Source: DALYJJ01 sp031969915
Lineage (GTDB): Bacteria > Acidobacteriota > Terriglobia > Bryobacterales > Bryobacteraceae
Assembly (NCBI GenBank): GCA_031969915.1
Contig: DALYJJ010000015.1
Coordinates: 1-64,000, forward strand
Reading direction: 5' to 3'
Length of the DNA stretch: 64,000 nucleotides
The position numbers and the translations under genes were made by a program. Under the pieces are notes generated by a model. It ran no database searches, was not told the origin of the DNA, and was given only the letters and a program-made list of their open reading frames with translations. Shown one piece after another: positions 35,608 through 44,988 of this stretch; within the stretch, counting starts at the first letter, position 1, and every line of letters begins with the position of its first letter.

Positions 35608-38255
35608 ACGTGGCGGAGTTGCTGCGAGGGGAGGGCGTGACTGAAATAGCTGGTGCTGAGCGCGTCGGAAAAGCGGCGCATGTCTTTGGCGAGGCGTTCC
35701 AGGAAGGCGTGCAAGCCGGACACGCGGCCGTCCTCGCCAGGGCGCACGAGGTCGGAGATTTCGGCAAGCTGGACGCTGGTCAGGAGACCGAGAATGAGCT
35801 TCGATTCAGGGCGGCGGCGCGAGGAGGATTCTCCCTCGCGCTGCTGGCTCTCCGGGAGTTGGGCGACGTGCTCGAGCAGGCGCGCCAACTGAAAGGCCAC
35901 CGAGCGCGGGTTGGTCTCGTCGGTGAGCAGGAGGTCCAGCACCAGGCCTGCCTGCAGGGTGGTCAGGTAGCGGGAGCGGTAGGTGATGGAACTGTCCGCG
36001 ATTTCGAGCAAGGTAGAGAGCGCCCCGGCGTCTTCGGCGGCGTCACCCCCCAGTCCATGGCGGAGCAGGTCGATCATCTGCACGGAGCGTTCCACGCGGC
36101 GGCCGATATCGAGGAAGCGCCAGCCTTGGCCGCGCGTCATGCCCTCCATGGCAAGGCCGCTGAACGCCGCGAGAGTGAGGATGGCCTGATCGAGCAGATC
36201 GGAGGCTTCGATGAGTTGGCGCGACTCCGGAGGACGCGTGGTGTTGAAGCCTTCATCGAGCCGGTTGAGGATGCGCCAGGCGTCGGCGGAGATGCGGTCG
36301 CGCAACAGCCAGGCGAGAGCGCGCACTTCGTGGACGATCCAGCCCAGGCTGTAGCGGCGGTCGGAGTCGAAGATCATCGACACCAGGTCGCGGTCCAGGC
36401 GCGCCTGATCGCCCTGCTCGAGTTCCATTTGCCCGAGGCGCGCGCGCGCGCGGCTGACCAACTCGTCGCCCTCGGGCCCGTCGCCTGGCCCTACCTGATC
36501 ANNNNNNNNNNGGTCGCGGTCCAGGCGCTGTTGGCGCTCGGCGCGGATGTAATGCATGGCGGCGAGAATGCCGGCGGCGGCTCGCAGTCCGCCGGCGGCG
36601 CCGGGGTCGGACTCCTGTGAGAGCAGCGGCAGGACGCTGCGGGCCAATCGAACACCGCTCTCCACGCGCTCCATGTAGCGGCCGAGCCAGTAGAGGTTGT
36701 CGGCGACCCGGCTCGGCAGATCGAACGTCGCGCGGTTGACTTCGACGTGCGACGGTGGGCGCAGCAGGCTGAATTCGGATTCCTGCTCCACGCCGAGAAC
36801 CCACGTATCCTTGCTGCCGCCGCCGCGCTGCACGGAGACCACGGTGGTTTCGAGAGAGGACGAGACCCGCGTCAAACCGCCGGGCATCACCTTGTAGTTC
36901 CCGCCGGTGGAAGGCACGGCGTAGACGCGCATCACCAGGTAGCGTGGCAGCAGTCCTTCTTCGGTCCATACCGGGACCGTCGAGAGGGCCACTTGCTCCT
37001 GGGCCACAAACTGGTGGGGCGCGGAGCGCATCTTTTCGAGCAAGGCGGCTTTGGCCGCGGAGGATAGCTTCGACCCGAAGATCGGCTCCTGCGCTCCACC
37101 GGGAAAGGCAGCTTTGATCACCAGGCGGTCGAGGTTTTCGACCACGTAGTCGAGCGGCTGCGGCTGTCCGCACCACCAGGTGGCCACCGATGGCATCTTG
37201 AGTTCCTCGCCGAACAACGCGCGGCACAAGCCGGGCAGGAAGGCGGAGACGGAGGCTGTTTCGATGAGCCCACTGCCCAGCGCGTTGGTGACCGCGACGT
37301 TGCCGGCGCGAACGGCTTCCGTCAGCCCGGGGACGCCGAGCATCGAATCCGACCGGAGTTCGAGCGGGTCGCAAAATGAGTCGTCCTGGCGGCGCAGGAT
37401 CACGTCCACCGGGAGCAAGCCGCCGAGCGTCTTGAGGTACACGCGGCGGTCGCGCACCGTGAGGTCGGCCCCCTCGACGAGCGTGTAGCCGAGGTAGCGC
37501 GCGAGGAAGGCGTGTTCAAAGTACGTTTCGTTATAGGGACCGGGTGTGAGGAGAACGATGCGCGGGTTCTCTCGGCGGCCGAGAGCAAGCGAAAGCAGGG
37601 TCTCCTTGTAGGTCTGGAAGAAGCTCGCCAGGCGGCGCACGCGGGTGCGGCGGAAGAGGTCCGGCAGCGTGCGCGTGGACGCAAGCCGGTTCTCGAGCGC
37701 GTAGCCGGCGCCGGAAGGGGCTTGCGTGCGGTCGGCCAGGACCCACCAGTTCCCGTCCGGCGAGCGGGCCAGATCGGCGGCGTACAAATGCAGGCGCAGC
37801 CCGCCGGGAACCGGCATGCCGTGGGCGGCACGAAGGAAGGCGGGGTTGGCGAAGACGAGTTCCGGCGGGAGGAGGCTTTCATGGAGCAGGCGTTGGGGGC
37901 CGTAGAGATCGCCGAGGAGGGCGTTCAGCAACTGGGCTCGTTGGGCGATTGCGGCTTCGATTCGTGCCCATTCGGCGGATTCGATGACGAGGGGAATGGG
38001 GTCGAGCGGCCAGGGGCGGTCCGTGCCATGGGGATCGCCGTAGACGTTGTAAGTCACGCCGTTGGCACGGATCAACCGCTGCGCACCCCTCCAACGGTCG
38101 GCGAGATCCTCGGGGCCGGCGGCCTTCAGGAAGTCGAAGAGAGCCTGCCAATGGGGCCGCACAGTGCCGGGCGCGGCGGTCAGTTCGTCGTAGTGGGCAG
38201 TGTTTGGCCGATAATCCCAAGCCTCACGGAGACCTGCCTCTCCCTGCAGGGACAT
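35604..38255 (-). CDS. Circularly permuted ATP-grasp type 2 ligase fused to alpha-E domain (10-N gap inside)
   Basis: About 883 residues. The N-terminal part (about 1-480) is a circularly permuted ATP-grasp: YDELTAAPGTVRPHWQALFDFL, NVYGDPHGTDRPWPLDPIPLVI, RIVLLTPGPYNETYFEHAFLARYLG, KTLGGLLPVDVILRRQDDSFCDPLELR, LDRLVIKAAFPG and RYLVMRVYAVP. The alpha-E part begins about 545 (RVADNLYWLGRYMERVESGVRLAR) and ends with LPSQQLRHV. The two are separate genes in many bacteria but a single frame here. Ten Ns at 36502-36511 interrupt the alpha-E part, so its local length and frame are unverified. ATG 38255 gives the usual N-terminus. Predicted peptide amidoligase; substrate unknown. Confidence 0.88.
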   Translation of the reverse strand: MSLQGEAGLREAWDYRPNTAHYDELTAAPGTVRPHWQALFDFLKAAGPEDLADRWRGAQRLIRANGVTYNVYGDPHGTDRPWPLDPIPLVIESAEWARIEAAIAQRAQLLNALLGDLYGPQRLLHESLLPPELVFANPAFLRAAHGMPVPGGLRLHLYAADLARSPDGNWWVLADRTQAPSGAGYALENRLASTRTLPDLFRRTRVRRLASFFQTYKETLLSLALGRRENPRIVLLTPGPYNETYFEHAFLARYLGYTLVEGADLTVRDRRVYLKTLGGLLPVDVILRRQDDSFCDPLELRSDSMLGVPGLTEAVRAGNVAVTNALGSGLIETASVSAFLPGLCRALFGEELKMPSVATWWCGQPQPLDYVVENLDRLVIKAAFPGGAQEPIFGSKLSSAAKAALLEKMRSAPHQFVAQEQVALSTVPVWTEEGLLPRYLVMRVYAVPSTGGNYKVMPGGLTRVSSSLETTVVSVQRGGGSKDTWVLGVEQESEFSLLRPPSHVEVNRATFDLPSRVADNLYWLGRYMERVESGVRLARSVLPLLSQESDPGAAGGLRAAAGILAAMHYIRAERQQRLDRDXXXXDQVGPGDGPEGDELVSRARARLGQMELEQGDQARLDRDLVSMIFDSDRRYSLGWIVHEVRALAWLLRDRISADAWRILNRLDEGFNTTRPPESRQLIEASDLLDQAILTLAAFSGLAMEGMTRGQGWRFLDIGRRVERSVQMIDLLRHGLGGDAAEDAGALSTLLEIADSSITYRSRYLTTLQAGLVLDLLLTDETNPRSVAFQLARLLEHVAQLPESQQREGESSSRRRPESKLILGLLTSVQLAEISDLVRPGEDGRVSGLHAFLERLAKDMRRFSDALSTSYFSHALPSQQLRHV
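36502..36511. other. Assembly gap (10 Ns)
   Basis: Ten unknown bases lie within the alpha-E domain. GGTCGCGGTCCAGGCGC occurs at 36386-36402 and again directly after the gap at 36512-36528, so the join was probably made at a short repeat and the real distance is unknown. Confidence 0.98.
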
Positions 38256-38523
38256 TGAACGAATTTTGGCATACCGGCGTGGGTGGCCGCCGGAGCGGGT
38301 CGCAGCCCGGGTGGCCGCCCGGCGGGCAGCCCTGGCCGGATGCGTCCGCGCGGGACCGTTTCCGCGATGGAGCACGAAGGAAAGTGCCGGTCACAACTTT
38401 TCGATGAAAATATCTCGCTTTATTTCGCCATTTACGCGCGAATTCGGCCGCCTGGCGATTCGCGGCGTGCTTATTTCTAAGTGCGCGGCAAGTGTAGAAA
38501 CTGGCCGGCAGGAGAAACTTGAG

Positions 38524-41500
38524 ATGTCGTCGAATTCCAAGAACCGTGCGATCCGTTTGGCGGTGCTCGCGAGCTGGGGGGCTGCGTGGGCGTGCGCTCA
38601 GTCCTTCACGGTTCAACCGGTAGTCACCAATCTCTCCCACAGTACGGCGCGGGTCACGTTCATTGTGAGCAGCGCGCCCTCGAACGCGGACGTCCAGTGG
38701 AGCACGGACCTGAGTTTTTCCAACTCCGCGAGCGTGGCGGTGAACACGCCGGCGCCGGTGACCGGGTCGGCGGTGCTCGTTTCCCTCGCGCCGGGCACGA
38801 CGTACAACCTGCGGGCGCGTCTGAACGCCGGTGCGGTGGTATCCAACACGATTCAGTTCACAACGCCGCCGGAGCCGGCCATTCACCCCGCGCAGCCGAT
38901 GGCGCCGGCGGCGGTGGACGTGTCGATGCCGCCCGCGGCGCCAAACGCCAGCGAGTATCATCCGTCGACCAATCCGTCGGGCCGCCGGATCACCGTAGCG
39001 GCAGACTGTTCGGACCTGGGCACAAAGACCGGCTGGCTATCCGCGTTGCCGGCTACATCGGACACGTTTGAGGTCGTCATCCCCGCGGGCACGCTGTGCG
39101 ACGGACAGTTCACGTTCCCGGCCCGGGCGAACCATGCGGGCTGGGTGGTGGTGCGATCGAGTGCCGCCGGGACATCGGTGTTTCCGCCGGAGGGAGTGCG
39201 ATGGACGCCGAACTGGCCGGCCGCCGCGACCCTGGCGACGTTTCAAACCAACGCGCTGGTCTACAACATTCCCTACTACGCCGACTACTCCTGGAAGGAC
39301 CGCACCGATTGCGGTATGGACGGGGAGGATGGCCTGATGGCGATCTATCAATTCACGATGGAGACGGGCGTTCTGGGGCTCCTGCGGTGCAGCTCCGCAT
39401 ACGCGCCGTATGCCGGGCCGAACGCGATCACGAACATCGTGGGCCCCACGCCGTTCACCATCACCGCCCCAGGCAACACGGTGAGCAACGGCGACGTGAT
39501 CCGGATCACCGCGAATGGATTGTTGTCTCCGGATCGCGCCTACGTGGTGTTCAACAAATCGGGCGATACGTTCCAGGTGACGCCCAACGGTGTGATCGGG
39601 GGCGGGTCGTTCAACGCCGGTCTGAATCCGGTGTTCACGCTGCAACCGGTCTACAAGGTTCTGCCTCACACGGCAGCGGCGGCGGACCCGTCTGGTGGAT
39701 GCACGGCGGGCGCCTTCCACTGGAACACATCCGCGCAGAGGCTCTGGTGGTGCCGCGATGACGGCTGGCAGCGCTACAACCTGTTCTCATTCACCAACTC
39801 AAGCGAACTGCAGGCGGCGATCACGGTAGGCGCAAACGCCCGCAGGTACCGCTTCATCGGTCTTGAGGTCCGTCCCAAGCGGTACCCGGCGCCCCTTCCG
39901 GCGGGCTGGATGACGGTTACTCCAGCCGGGTCCGCCTACCAGGCGTCGGTCAGCCACTTGATGTATGTCAGCTCGGGCGCCAGCGAGATCGTGGTGGACC
40001 GCAGCTACCTGCGCGGCCTGGAGCACCCCCATCGCCTGCGCTACGCGGTGAGCGGGTATCTGAAGAACTCCGCGGTGATCTCCAGCTACATCGACGAGGT
40101 TGCGTGGTGGCGGGCCTCGGGATACTCCCAAACCGAGAGCAGCGGCGGGATCAACCTGTGGAACGAGAGCCGGGGCTTTCTCTCGCACAACAACTACATC
40201 GCCGTCGCAGGGATTCATCTCTTCGCTCCCGATCAGGGAGTCACCGGGCCCATGCCCGGAGACATCGCCGTCACCAGGAACACGTTCAAGCAGTATCCGA
40301 AGTGGCGCCGCGGCGATCCGGCGAACGCCGACGTCAATTTCACGCATCGCAACCAGATTGAGTGCAAGCAGTGCGAGCGGCTGAAGATCGAGGGCAATGT
40401 TTTCGACTACGGATACTCGTCGCTCACCGCGGGACAGTTTGTGTTGATGACGCCGCGGTGCGGAAGCACGACGATGACGGCGGCGAGCATTGCTTCATTC
40501 AACGGCGGCGTGCTGACCACGACCGCGGCGCACGGGTTCTATCCGGGCTCCGTGGTGTACGTCACCGGTACCGGGAGCGCGCACGACGGGCTGTGGGAGG
40601 TTGCTTCGACGAACTGCCCGGGGGCGTGCACGCAGTTGACGCTGCTGGGCAACGTCACGGGCTCCGGATCCGGCGGATCGGTCCAGATGCGGCAGACGCA
40701 CAAGGGCATTCGCGACGTGGACATCCGCAACAACCTGTTCTATCAGGGAGTGGAGACGCTGCGCGTCGCCGGCTCAGACGCCGCCTGCTCGAACACGCGG
40801 CTGATTCCCACGCAGCGCGTCGCGCTGGTGAACAACCTGGTGGTGGACACCGACATTCGTTCGTTCGCTACAGGGGGGCGGGTGGACCAGTTCGGCACGT
40901 TCGCGGCGGGCGACTTCGGCGCGCGCAGCGTGTACATCATGGGCAACGTGGAGGACGTCACCGTCGCGAACAACACGTTCTACGCGCAGCGCGGCAACAT
41001 GCCGTTTCTGCTTTACGCTGAGCAGGGCAACGAGGGACTCGACCTGAGGAACAACCTGTATCAGTGGAACGGCTTCGGAGGCCTGACGGCGATGGGCGGC
41101 AACACCGGGACGCCGGTGTGGGGCAACGCGGGCCTGGACGGCACCTGGCGGAGAGGCGGCGCACCGAGTCACAACGTGAAAAACAACGTGATCTGCTGCG
41201 GCCTGTCGGCCAACGCCGCGAATCATCCGGCGACCACGCGGTGGCCGGCCACCGAAGACGCGGTCCGCTGGATGAAGCCGGGCCCGGCGAGCCCGTTTGA
41301 GTTTCGCCTGAGGCACGATTCGCCGTACATCTCCGCGGGGGCGCACCGCAGTACCGAGGACCGGGATACGGGCGTGAACGCGGACGAACTGGAACAGCGC
41401 ACGGGCCGCGTCCGTAACGTCCGGGCGCGAGCGGTGGCCGCGAGTTCGGCGGTGGTCAGCTACCTGGCGCCCGATGCCGCGGCCTGCACGGTGGAGTACG

Positions 41501-41658
41501 GAACGTCGCCGGTGTGGGGCACGGGCACGCGGATCGGCGACGGCGGAGGCGCGCGGGTGCGGAACGTCCCGGTGGCTTCGCTCTCGCCGGGGACCATCTA
41601 CCACTACCGTGTGTTGTGCGAAGTGGAACAGCCTTCGGGTTGGTTTCGAACGCCCTAG
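38524..41658 (+). CDS. Large secreted right-handed beta-helix-like protein with Fn3-like ends
   Basis: 1044 residues. ATG 38524 follows AGGAG at good spacing and precedes a signal peptide (LAVLASWGAAWACA). In-frame ATG 38404 is rejected because it puts the signal 40 residues in. A fibronectin-like domain (about 25-120, TARVTFIVSS...VQWSTDLSF...LAPGTTYNLRARL) starts the mature protein. A long middle with parallel-beta-helix features (DIRNNLFYQGVETLRVAG, VALVNNLVVDTDIR, VTVANNTFYAQRG, LDLRNNLYQW) follows. A C-terminal half-domain again has Fn3 character (LSPGTIYHYRVLCE). Such folds usually bind or cleave polysaccharides; no catalytic residues can be assigned. It is a single gene, not in an operon. 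Confidence 0.78.
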   Translation: MSSNSKNRAIRLAVLASWGAAWACAQSFTVQPVVTNLSHSTARVTFIVSSAPSNADVQWSTDLSFSNSASVAVNTPAPVTGSAVLVSLAPGTTYNLRARLNAGAVVSNTIQFTTPPEPAIHPAQPMAPAAVDVSMPPAAPNASEYHPSTNPSGRRITVAADCSDLGTKTGWLSALPATSDTFEVVIPAGTLCDGQFTFPARANHAGWVVVRSSAAGTSVFPPEGVRWTPNWPAAATLATFQTNALVYNIPYYADYSWKDRTDCGMDGEDGLMAIYQFTMETGVLGLLRCSSAYAPYAGPNAITNIVGPTPFTITAPGNTVSNGDVIRITANGLLSPDRAYVVFNKSGDTFQVTPNGVIGGGSFNAGLNPVFTLQPVYKVLPHTAAAADPSGGCTAGAFHWNTSAQRLWWCRDDGWQRYNLFSFTNSSELQAAITVGANARRYRFIGLEVRPKRYPAPLPAGWMTVTPAGSAYQASVSHLMYVSSGASEIVVDRSYLRGLEHPHRLRYAVSGYLKNSAVISSYIDEVAWWRASGYSQTESSGGINLWNESRGFLSHNNYIAVAGIHLFAPDQGVTGPMPGDIAVTRNTFKQYPKWRRGDPANADVNFTHRNQIECKQCERLKIEGNVFDYGYSSLTAGQFVLMTPRCGSTTMTAASIASFNGGVLTTTAAHGFYPGSVVYVTGTGSAHDGLWEVASTNCPGACTQLTLLGNVTGSGSGGSVQMRQTHKGIRDVDIRNNLFYQGVETLRVAGSDAACSNTRLIPTQRVALVNNLVVDTDIRSFATGGRVDQFGTFAAGDFGARSVYIMGNVEDVTVANNTFYAQRGNMPFLLYAEQGNEGLDLRNNLYQWNGFGGLTAMGGNTGTPVWGNAGLDGTWRRGGAPSHNVKNNVICCGLSANAANHPATTRWPATEDAVRWMKPGPASPFEFRLRHDSPYISAGAHRSTEDRDTGVNADELEQRTGRVRNVRARAVAASSAVVSYLAPDAAACTVEYGTSPVWGTGTRIGDGGGARVRNVPVASLSPGTIYHYRVLCEVEQPSGWFRTP

Positions 41659-41660
41659 CG

Positions 41661-42413
41661 TCAGGCACCGGTTGCGTTCCGGGGGCGGCCCACATTGCGA
41701 AAGTAGACCTCCGCCGGATTGCCCATGGCGATGCAATAGGGCGGAACGTCGCCGATCACCACGCTGTTCGCGCCGATAATCGCGCCCTCGCCGATGGTGA
41801 CCCCCTTCATGATCGCCGAGCCGTTGCCGATCCAGGCGTGGCGGCCGATGCGCACCGGCCGGATGTCGCGGGGCGAAAGGGGCGCGTGGGCCGCGCGCAG
41901 GGCGGCGTCGCGCGGGTGGCCGTCGCTATCGGCGATGCGGCAATTGAAGGAGACGATGACGTCGTCTTCAATCACCACTTCCTGGTTGACGGTGATCAGC
42001 GCCAGGTGGCCGATACTGACCCGATTGCCGATGGTGAGCGTGGGACGGTCGTGAAAGCGGCCGGAGACGATATCCACCTTGCCGAGCAAAGAGACGTCGT
42101 TGCCCACGTCGATGGTAGTGTGCCCGAGCACGAAGGGCATGCCTTCCACGCGCAGTCCACGACCCACCCGCCGGCAACGGCTTTGGAACAGCGGCTGGTA
42201 ATAGAGCGCCGCCAGAAGCCACTTGGCGAGCGCAACCAGCGTGTAGTGGACCGCATAGACCACGCGGGCCAGCATTTTGAGCGGCGTGGGCAGCGGGGGG
42301 AGCGCCGCCCGGAGCACGGTACGCGCCACACCCCGGAGCGCCGAATACACAGGACCGTCTCCCCTCTTCACTTTGAGCACGAAACGATCCCACACAGCTT
42401 CGTATCCTAGCAT
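41661..42413 (-). CDS. Left-handed beta-helix (hexapeptide-repeat) acyltransferase
   Basis: About 250 residues. The N-terminal half is basic and hydrophobic (LARVVYAVHYTLVALAKWLLAALYY). Hexapeptide repeats follow: IDVGNDVSLLGKVDI, LTIGNRVSIGHLALI, VVIEDDVIVSFNCRIADSDGHP, VRIGRHAWIGNGSAIMKGVTIGEGAIIGANSVVIGDVPPY, then CIAMGNPAEVYFRNVG, as in WbbJ/NodL/MaoC-like O-acetyltransferases. It probably acetylates or acylates a sugar of a surface polymer. The start is uncertain: ATG 42413 is used, 42434 is also possible. It is convergent with the beta-helix gene (2 bp apart). Confidence 0.85.
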   Translation of the reverse strand: MLGYEAVWDRFVLKVKRGDGPVYSALRGVARTVLRAALPPLPTPLKMLARVVYAVHYTLVALAKWLLAALYYQPLFQSRCRRVGRGLRVEGMPFVLGHTTIDVGNDVSLLGKVDIVSGRFHDRPTLTIGNRVSIGHLALITVNQEVVIEDDVIVSFNCRIADSDGHPRDAALRAAHAPLSPRDIRPVRIGRHAWIGNGSAIMKGVTIGEGAIIGANSVVIGDVPPYCIAMGNPAEVYFRNVGRPRNATGA

Positions 42414-42591
42414 CCCGGCCGCCGCATGCCGCATGCATGCCTGGAAACCGGGCGCGGCGCGTGGTATCGTTATATCGTGGCTGTATTGCCGTCTCACGCT
42501 CGTCCTTCCCTGTTCGGCTCCGACTAGCGAGCCTCCTCCGCTTACTGCCTGCACTCATCAACCTGCGGTTTGAATTACACAGGAGGCGTCC

Positions 42592-43950
42592 ATGAACACG
42601 ACTCTCTCTCCGGCCGGCAACCTGCTGCCGAACATTGTCACGGCTCTTCCAGGCCCCAAGGCGAAGGCCATCATCGAGCGCGACGCGGCGATCGTTTCGC
42701 CGTCCTACACGCGCGGGTATCCGCTGGTCGCCGCCCGCGGTGAGGGCGCGATCATTGAGGACGTCGACGGCAACCGATTCCTCGACATGAACGCTGGCAT
42801 CGCGGTGGTTGCCGCCGGCCACTGCCATCCACGCGTGGTCAAGGCGATCCAGGAACAGGCCGCCCGCCTGGTTCACATGTCGGGTACGGACTTCTATTAC
42901 GAGAACATGGTGCAGCTCGCCGAAAAGCTGGCCGCGCTTGCGCCCGGAGGCGTGCCGCGGCGCGTCTACTTCGGCAACTCCGGGACGGAAGCGATCGAGG
43001 CGGCGATGAAGATGGCCCGCTACCACACGGGCCGCGACAAGTTCATTGCCTTCCTGGGCGGCTTCCACGGACGCACTTTGGGCTCGCTTTCGCTCACGGC
43101 GAGCAAGCCCGTGCAGCGCGCCAAGTTCGGACCGCTGGTTCCGGGGGTGCACCACGTGCCCTACGCCTACTGCTACCGCTGCGCGTACAACAAGCAGCCC
43201 GATACGTGCAACGTCGAGTGCGTCAAGGTGCTGGAGGACCAGCTCTTCAAGACCGTTCTCAACGCGGACGAGGTCGCGGCCATCGTGCTGGAGCCGGTGC
43301 AGGGCGAAGGCGGCTACGTGGTTCCCCCGCAGAAGTTCTTCGACGAGTTGCAGCGTGTGGCGGCCAAGCACAACATCCTGCTCATCGCCGACGAAGTGCA
43401 AAGCGGCATGGGGCGGACGGGCAGGATGTGGGCCTCGGACCACTTCCACCTGGTTCCGGACATCATGGCCGTGGCCAAGGGCATCGCGAGCGGCATGCCG
43501 CTGTCGGCCACCATCGCCAAGGTGGACTACATGCAGTGGAAGCCCGGCGCGCACGCCTCGACATTCGGCGGCAATCCGGTTTCCTGCGCCGCCGCGCTGG
43601 CCACCATCGAACTACTGGAGGAGAGCCTGGTTGAGAACGCGCGGCGCATCGGCGAGAGCATGCTGGAGCGTGTGCGCCAGTGGCCGAGCCGCTTCCCGAT
43701 GGTGGGCGACGTTCGCGGCCTCGGCCTGATGATCGGGATCGAGATCGTGAAGGACCAGGCGACGCGCGAGATGGCCCCGGAGCTGCGCGACAGGCTGGAG
43801 TCGATGGCGTTCGACCGCGGCCTGCTGGTGCTGGGCGCGGGCAAGACGGCGATCCGCCTGTGCCCGCCGCTGGTGCTGACCGCGGATCAGGCCGGCTTCG
43901 CGCTGCAGACGCTCGAGGACTGCCTCGCCGAACTCACCGCCGGCGCGTGA
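42592..43950 (+). CDS. Class III PLP-dependent aminotransferase (4-aminobutyrate/ornithine type)
   Basis: 452 residues, with AGGAGG at 42581-42586 before the ATG. Class III features are VYFGNSGTEAIEAAMKMAR (PLP phosphate), FIAFLGGFHGRTLGSLSLTAS, IVLEPVQGEGGYVVPP, LLIADEVQSGMGRTGRMW and the Schiff-base lysine in AVAKGIASGMPLSATI. Sequence order and length fit GabT-like omega-aminotransferases, which convert GABA, ornithine or similar amines with 2-oxoglutarate. A cysteine-rich insert CYRCAYNKQPDTCNVEC (about 195-211) is typical of the acidobacterial/archaeal branch. Exact substrate not determined. Confidence 0.92.
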   Translation: MNTTLSPAGNLLPNIVTALPGPKAKAIIERDAAIVSPSYTRGYPLVAARGEGAIIEDVDGNRFLDMNAGIAVVAAGHCHPRVVKAIQEQAARLVHMSGTDFYYENMVQLAEKLAALAPGGVPRRVYFGNSGTEAIEAAMKMARYHTGRDKFIAFLGGFHGRTLGSLSLTASKPVQRAKFGPLVPGVHHVPYAYCYRCAYNKQPDTCNVECVKVLEDQLFKTVLNADEVAAIVLEPVQGEGGYVVPPQKFFDELQRVAAKHNILLIADEVQSGMGRTGRMWASDHFHLVPDIMAVAKGIASGMPLSATIAKVDYMQWKPGAHASTFGGNPVSCAAALATIELLEESLVENARRIGESMLERVRQWPSRFPMVGDVRGLGLMIGIEIVKDQATREMAPELRDRLESMAFDRGLLVLGAGKTAIRLCPPLVLTADQAGFALQTLEDCLAELTAGA

Positions 43951-43978
43951 AGCCGGAGCACGGGCCTACACTGGGAAG

Positions 43979-44518
43979 GTGGCGAAACGCGTTCTCGACG
44001 TCGGCTGCGGCGTCAACAAGCGGGCCGGGGCGTTGGGCATCGACCGCAACCCGCGCACCAAGGCCGATGTACTCTGCGAACTCGACCACTTTCCCTACCC
44101 GTTTCGCGACGCCTCCTTCGACGAGTTGCACGCGACACACGTCATCGAACATGTCTCGGACGTCGTTCGCACGATGGAGGAGTTTCACCGCCTGGTCCGT
44201 CCGGGCGGCCGCATCCACATCGTCACGCCGCACTACACGGACTTCAGTTCCTTCTGCGATCCCACGCATCGCTGGCACCTGAACAGCTTCTCATTCCGCT
44301 ACTTCGGCCAGGACAACGCGGGCTACGGCTACTACTCCAACGCGCGTCTCCGTGAGATTTCCGTCCGCGTCCGCCTACTTGCTTTATGGCGGCTGTTGGG
44401 GTTTGAACTGCTGGTGAACTCGTCTCCCCGGTTCCGCCGGTTCTGGGAGCACTACCTATGCTTCGTGGTTCGCGGGAAGGTAATGGAATTCGTTTTCGAG
44501 GCGCGGCCATCCTCCTGA
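43979..44518 (+). CDS. SAM-dependent methyltransferase (class I)
   Basis: 179 residues. Motif I is RVLDVGCGVNKRAGALGIDRNP, motif II-like ADVLCELDHFPYPF, motif III DELHATHVIEHVSDVVRTMEEFHRLVRPGGRIHIVTPHY. It lacks a clear substrate-recognition domain. GTG 43979 is used because the SAM motif begins almost at once. The 3' end overlaps the yraN gene by 61 bp, so the two are probably co-expressed. Substrate unknown. Confidence 0.85.
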   Translation: MAKRVLDVGCGVNKRAGALGIDRNPRTKADVLCELDHFPYPFRDASFDELHATHVIEHVSDVVRTMEEFHRLVRPGGRIHIVTPHYTDFSSFCDPTHRWHLNSFSFRYFGQDNAGYGYYSNARLREISVRVRLLALWRLLGFELLVNSSPRFRRFWEHYLCFVVRGKVMEFVFEARPSS

Positions 44519-44949
44519 GTCCTCTGCTGCGTCTGTTCGATCAACTCCGCCACCGCCGCCGGCGGCGGACCTGGGCGGCGCCACACGCGCTCGGCCGCCG
44601 CGCCGAAGACATGGCGCATCGCTTTCTCCGCGCGCGCGGCTACACGGTGGTGGCGCGCAATTACCGCCCACAGAGCGGGACGGGCGAGATCGATCTGGTC
44701 GCCTGGGACGGGCCCACGCTGGTGTTCGTCGAGGTGAAGTCGCGGTCCAGCGAAGAGTACGGCAGCCCAGAGCGGGCCGTCGATTTCGAAAAGCGGCAGA
44801 AGCTGATCCGGGCCGCACGCTCCTACGCTCGAAAAGCGAATGCGGATTGGGAGCGGGTTCGCTTCGATCTGGTCACCGTCGTGTTCGCCACGAAGCCCCG
44901 CGTCGAGATTATCCGGGACGCCTTTCATCCGCGAGTAATCCTGTCGTAA
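44458..44949 (+). CDS. yraN: YraN/UPF0102-family nuclease-like protein
   Basis: 163 residues. The UPF0102 core is clear: ALGRRAEDMAHRFLRARGYTVVARNYRPQSGTGEIDLVAWDGPTLVFVEVKSRSSEEYGSP, with the Glu-Asp and Glu-x-Lys metal-site pattern of restriction-endonuclease-like folds. ATG 44458 lies inside the methyltransferase gene; a later non-ATG start around 44520 would remove a poorly conserved N-terminus. Putative Holliday-junction-like nuclease family without proven function. Confidence 0.9.
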   Translation: MLRGSREGNGIRFRGAAILLSPLLRLFDQLRHRRRRRTWAAPHALGRRAEDMAHRFLRARGYTVVARNYRPQSGTGEIDLVAWDGPTLVFVEVKSRSSEEYGSPERAVDFEKRQKLIRAARSYARKANADWERVRFDLVTVVFATKPRVEIIRDAFHPRVILS

Positions 44950-44988
44950 AATTACGGATTCGCAGATCCGTTTCGGAGGCCGCCCCTT

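Noticed and set aside
38404..38523. Upstream in-frame ATG for the beta-helix protein
   Set aside because: It would place the signal peptide 40 residues inside; ATG 38524 has its own AGGAG.
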